Assembly (NCBI GenBank): GCA_964551335.1
Contig: CAZKCO010000008.1
Location: 62,001 to 126,000, forward strand
Length of the DNA: 64,000 nucleotides
Source: Tunicatimonas sp964551335
GTDB taxonomy: Bacteria > Bacteroidota > Bacteroidia > Cytophagales > Cyclobacteriaceae
Direction of reading: 5' to 3'
Below the pieces are notes generated by a model. It was not told where the DNA came from. It worked only from the letters and a program-made list of their open reading frames with translations, and did not search any database. Position 1 is the stretch's first letter. The number at the start of each line of letters is the position of its first letter. Positions 62,935 through 64,000 of the stretch are shown here, piece after piece. A program made the translations under genes and the position numbers.

Positions 62935-64000
62935 ATGATTTTATTACTTCGTCTTATTGGAGAAAGCCTTGCATCCGCAGTAGAAGCTCTGCGATCAAAT
63001 ATGCTACGAACAACTCTTTCGTTATTGGGAGTTACTATCGGCATTTTTGCCATTATCTCCGTGTTCACGCTCATCGATTCACTGGAACGAAGCATCCGAG
63101 ATAGTTTGGATTTCCTGGGCGACCAGGTGATTCGGGTAGAAAAGTGGCCGTGGCTGTTTCAGGATAATTATCCTTGGTGGAAATACGTAAACCGACCTCA
63201 GCCTACCTTAAACGAGTTTCAGTTTCTGCAAGCGAATGTGAGCAAAGCTTCGGCAGCCACCATTTTTGCCGATCGTAGCAACCTGACTCTTGAGCACAGC
63301 AATAGTAGCATTGGTGAAGTATACCTGGTGGGAGCATCGTATCAGTACAATCAGGTTTTTGAAGTAGAGATTGCGCAAGGGAGATACTTCTCAGTGCGGG
63401 AGACAGAGTTCGCACGTAACGTTGCTGTCATTGGTTCTGAAATTGCCAAAACATTATTTCCCTATACTAACCCCCTCGGAAAAACCATCAAGTTGAGAGG
63501 GCTTAAATTTATTGTAATTGGGGTACTAACCGAACAAGGTGAAAATTTTGTGGATGCTCCCAGCGCAGATTTTACCTGCTATATTCCGTACCAAAGTTTT
63601 CTGAAGATTTATGCCAGCCGGAGTCGCTGGGGTGTAGGTTCTACTATTGGCCTAAAAGGATTTGAGGACGATGAAGGGTTGAAAGAACTAGAATTTGAAG
63701 TGATCGGATTGATCCGAGGAAGGCGGGGCTTACGCCCTCGTCAGGAGGATAACTTTGCTATTAACCGTCCGGAAGCCTTTGCCGAGGTAGTAAGTAATAT
63801 TTTTAACGTCATCAGTATTGCGGGGGGGATTATTGGTAGCTTTTCTATACTGGTGGGAGGCTTCGGCATTGCCAATATTATGTTCGTTTCGGTGAAGGAA
63901 CGAACCCATATCATCGGTATTCAAAAATCGCTCGGTGCCAAAAATTATTTCATTTTACTTCAATTTTTGTTTGAAGCTACTTTTTTAAGCCTTATTGGAG
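62935..64000 (+). CDS. ABC permease, MacB/FtsX type, partial at right edge
   Basis: The frame opens with ATG at 62935 (MILLLRLIGESLASAVEALR) and is open to the last base. The N-terminal helix near 20-45 contains RTTLSLLGVTIGIFAIISVF, typical of MacB-type permeases, followed by a periplasmic MacB_PCD domain (RNVAVIGSEIAKTLFPY) and the beginning of an FtsX block with VSVKERTHIIGIQKSLGAK. At least 50-60 residues are missing. Together with the permease at 6.3 kb this is the second member of the family in the window; they are of different architecture (single versus double FtsX). Confidence 0.9.
   Translation, partial: MILLLRLIGESLASAVEALRSNMLRTTLSLLGVTIGIFAIISVFTLIDSLERSIRDSLDFLGDQVIRVEKWPWLFQDNYPWWKYVNRPQPTLNEFQFLQANVSKASAATIFADRSNLTLEHSNSSIGEVYLVGASYQYNQVFEVEIAQGRYFSVRETEFARNVAVIGSEIAKTLFPYTNPLGKTIKLRGLKFIVIGVLTEQGENFVDAPSADFTCYIPYQSFLKIYASRSRWGVGSTIGLKGFEDDEGLKELEFEVIGLIRGRRGLRPRQEDNFAINRPEAFAEVVSNIFNVISIAGGIIGSFSILVGGFGIANIMFVSVKERTHIIGIQKSLGAKNYFILLQFLFEATFLSLIG

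Overview
The window reads as chromosomal DNA of a Bacteroidota, most likely a marine or soil Cytophagales. Evidence: a SusC/SusD outer-membrane pair, a Cytophagia-style DksA relative without zinc cysteines, a GH3-family adenylate enzyme beside lptB, start regions without Shine-Dalgarno sequences, and several TAnnTTTG promoter boxes. No rRNA, tRNA, CRISPR array, insertion sequence or complete prophage was recognised. Taxonomy is inferred from gene content only.

Layout. 1-6.2 kb: storage-glucan/trehalose operon (end of a GH57/DUF3536 protein, treY, malQ). 6.3-13 kb: FtsX-type permease, a decayed Uma2 gene, a lipoprotein, a broken ExbB gene, a membrane LuxR regulator, soluble pyrophosphatase and menC. 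13-18 kb: DUF6600 surface protein, DUF2157-type membrane protein and a membrane pyrophosphatase (hppA). 18.3-22.8 kb: minus-strand run of an MBL exonuclease, flavin reductase, two small proteins and a pterin module (PTPS, folE, SDR). 23-34.2 kb: SiaC-like protein, small unknowns, penicillin acylase, peptide transporter, a SusC/SusD remnant, cupin, cytochrome c with a sorbosone-type dehydrogenase, and an AsmA-like/YqjE-like envelope set. 34-44.8 kb: a PIG-L relative with its motifs lost, SDR, CPBP protease, AraC regulator, then housekeeping genes (trmB, folC, lptB, GH3, scpB, DksA-like) and a SAF oxidoreductase. 45-50 kb: SusD and SusC. 50-64 kb: DAHP/KDO8P-synthase-like protein, map, an S24 repressor facing a 55-residue unannotated HTH-like protein, VOC protein, four-helix-bundle protein, App1 phosphatase, transglutaminase-like protein, ettA, DUF349 protein with an RG/GY-rich linker, ispD, queA and a MacB-type permease that runs off the window.

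The most interesting points are: (1) the divergent repressor/small-ORF pair at 52.1-53.2 kb with palindromes in its 87-base gap, which looks like a cI/cro-type switch without a phage; (2) a three-gene pterin cluster whose PTPS has the eukaryote-like motif and whose SDR lacks the catalytic tyrosine; (3) three gene remnants (Uma2, ExbB, SusC-SusD chimera) that conventional ORF calling would miss; (4) an hppA whose usual ion-gate glutamate is absent while a glutamate sits in an earlier helix; (5) a PIG-L fold protein that has lost most metal and catalytic residues.
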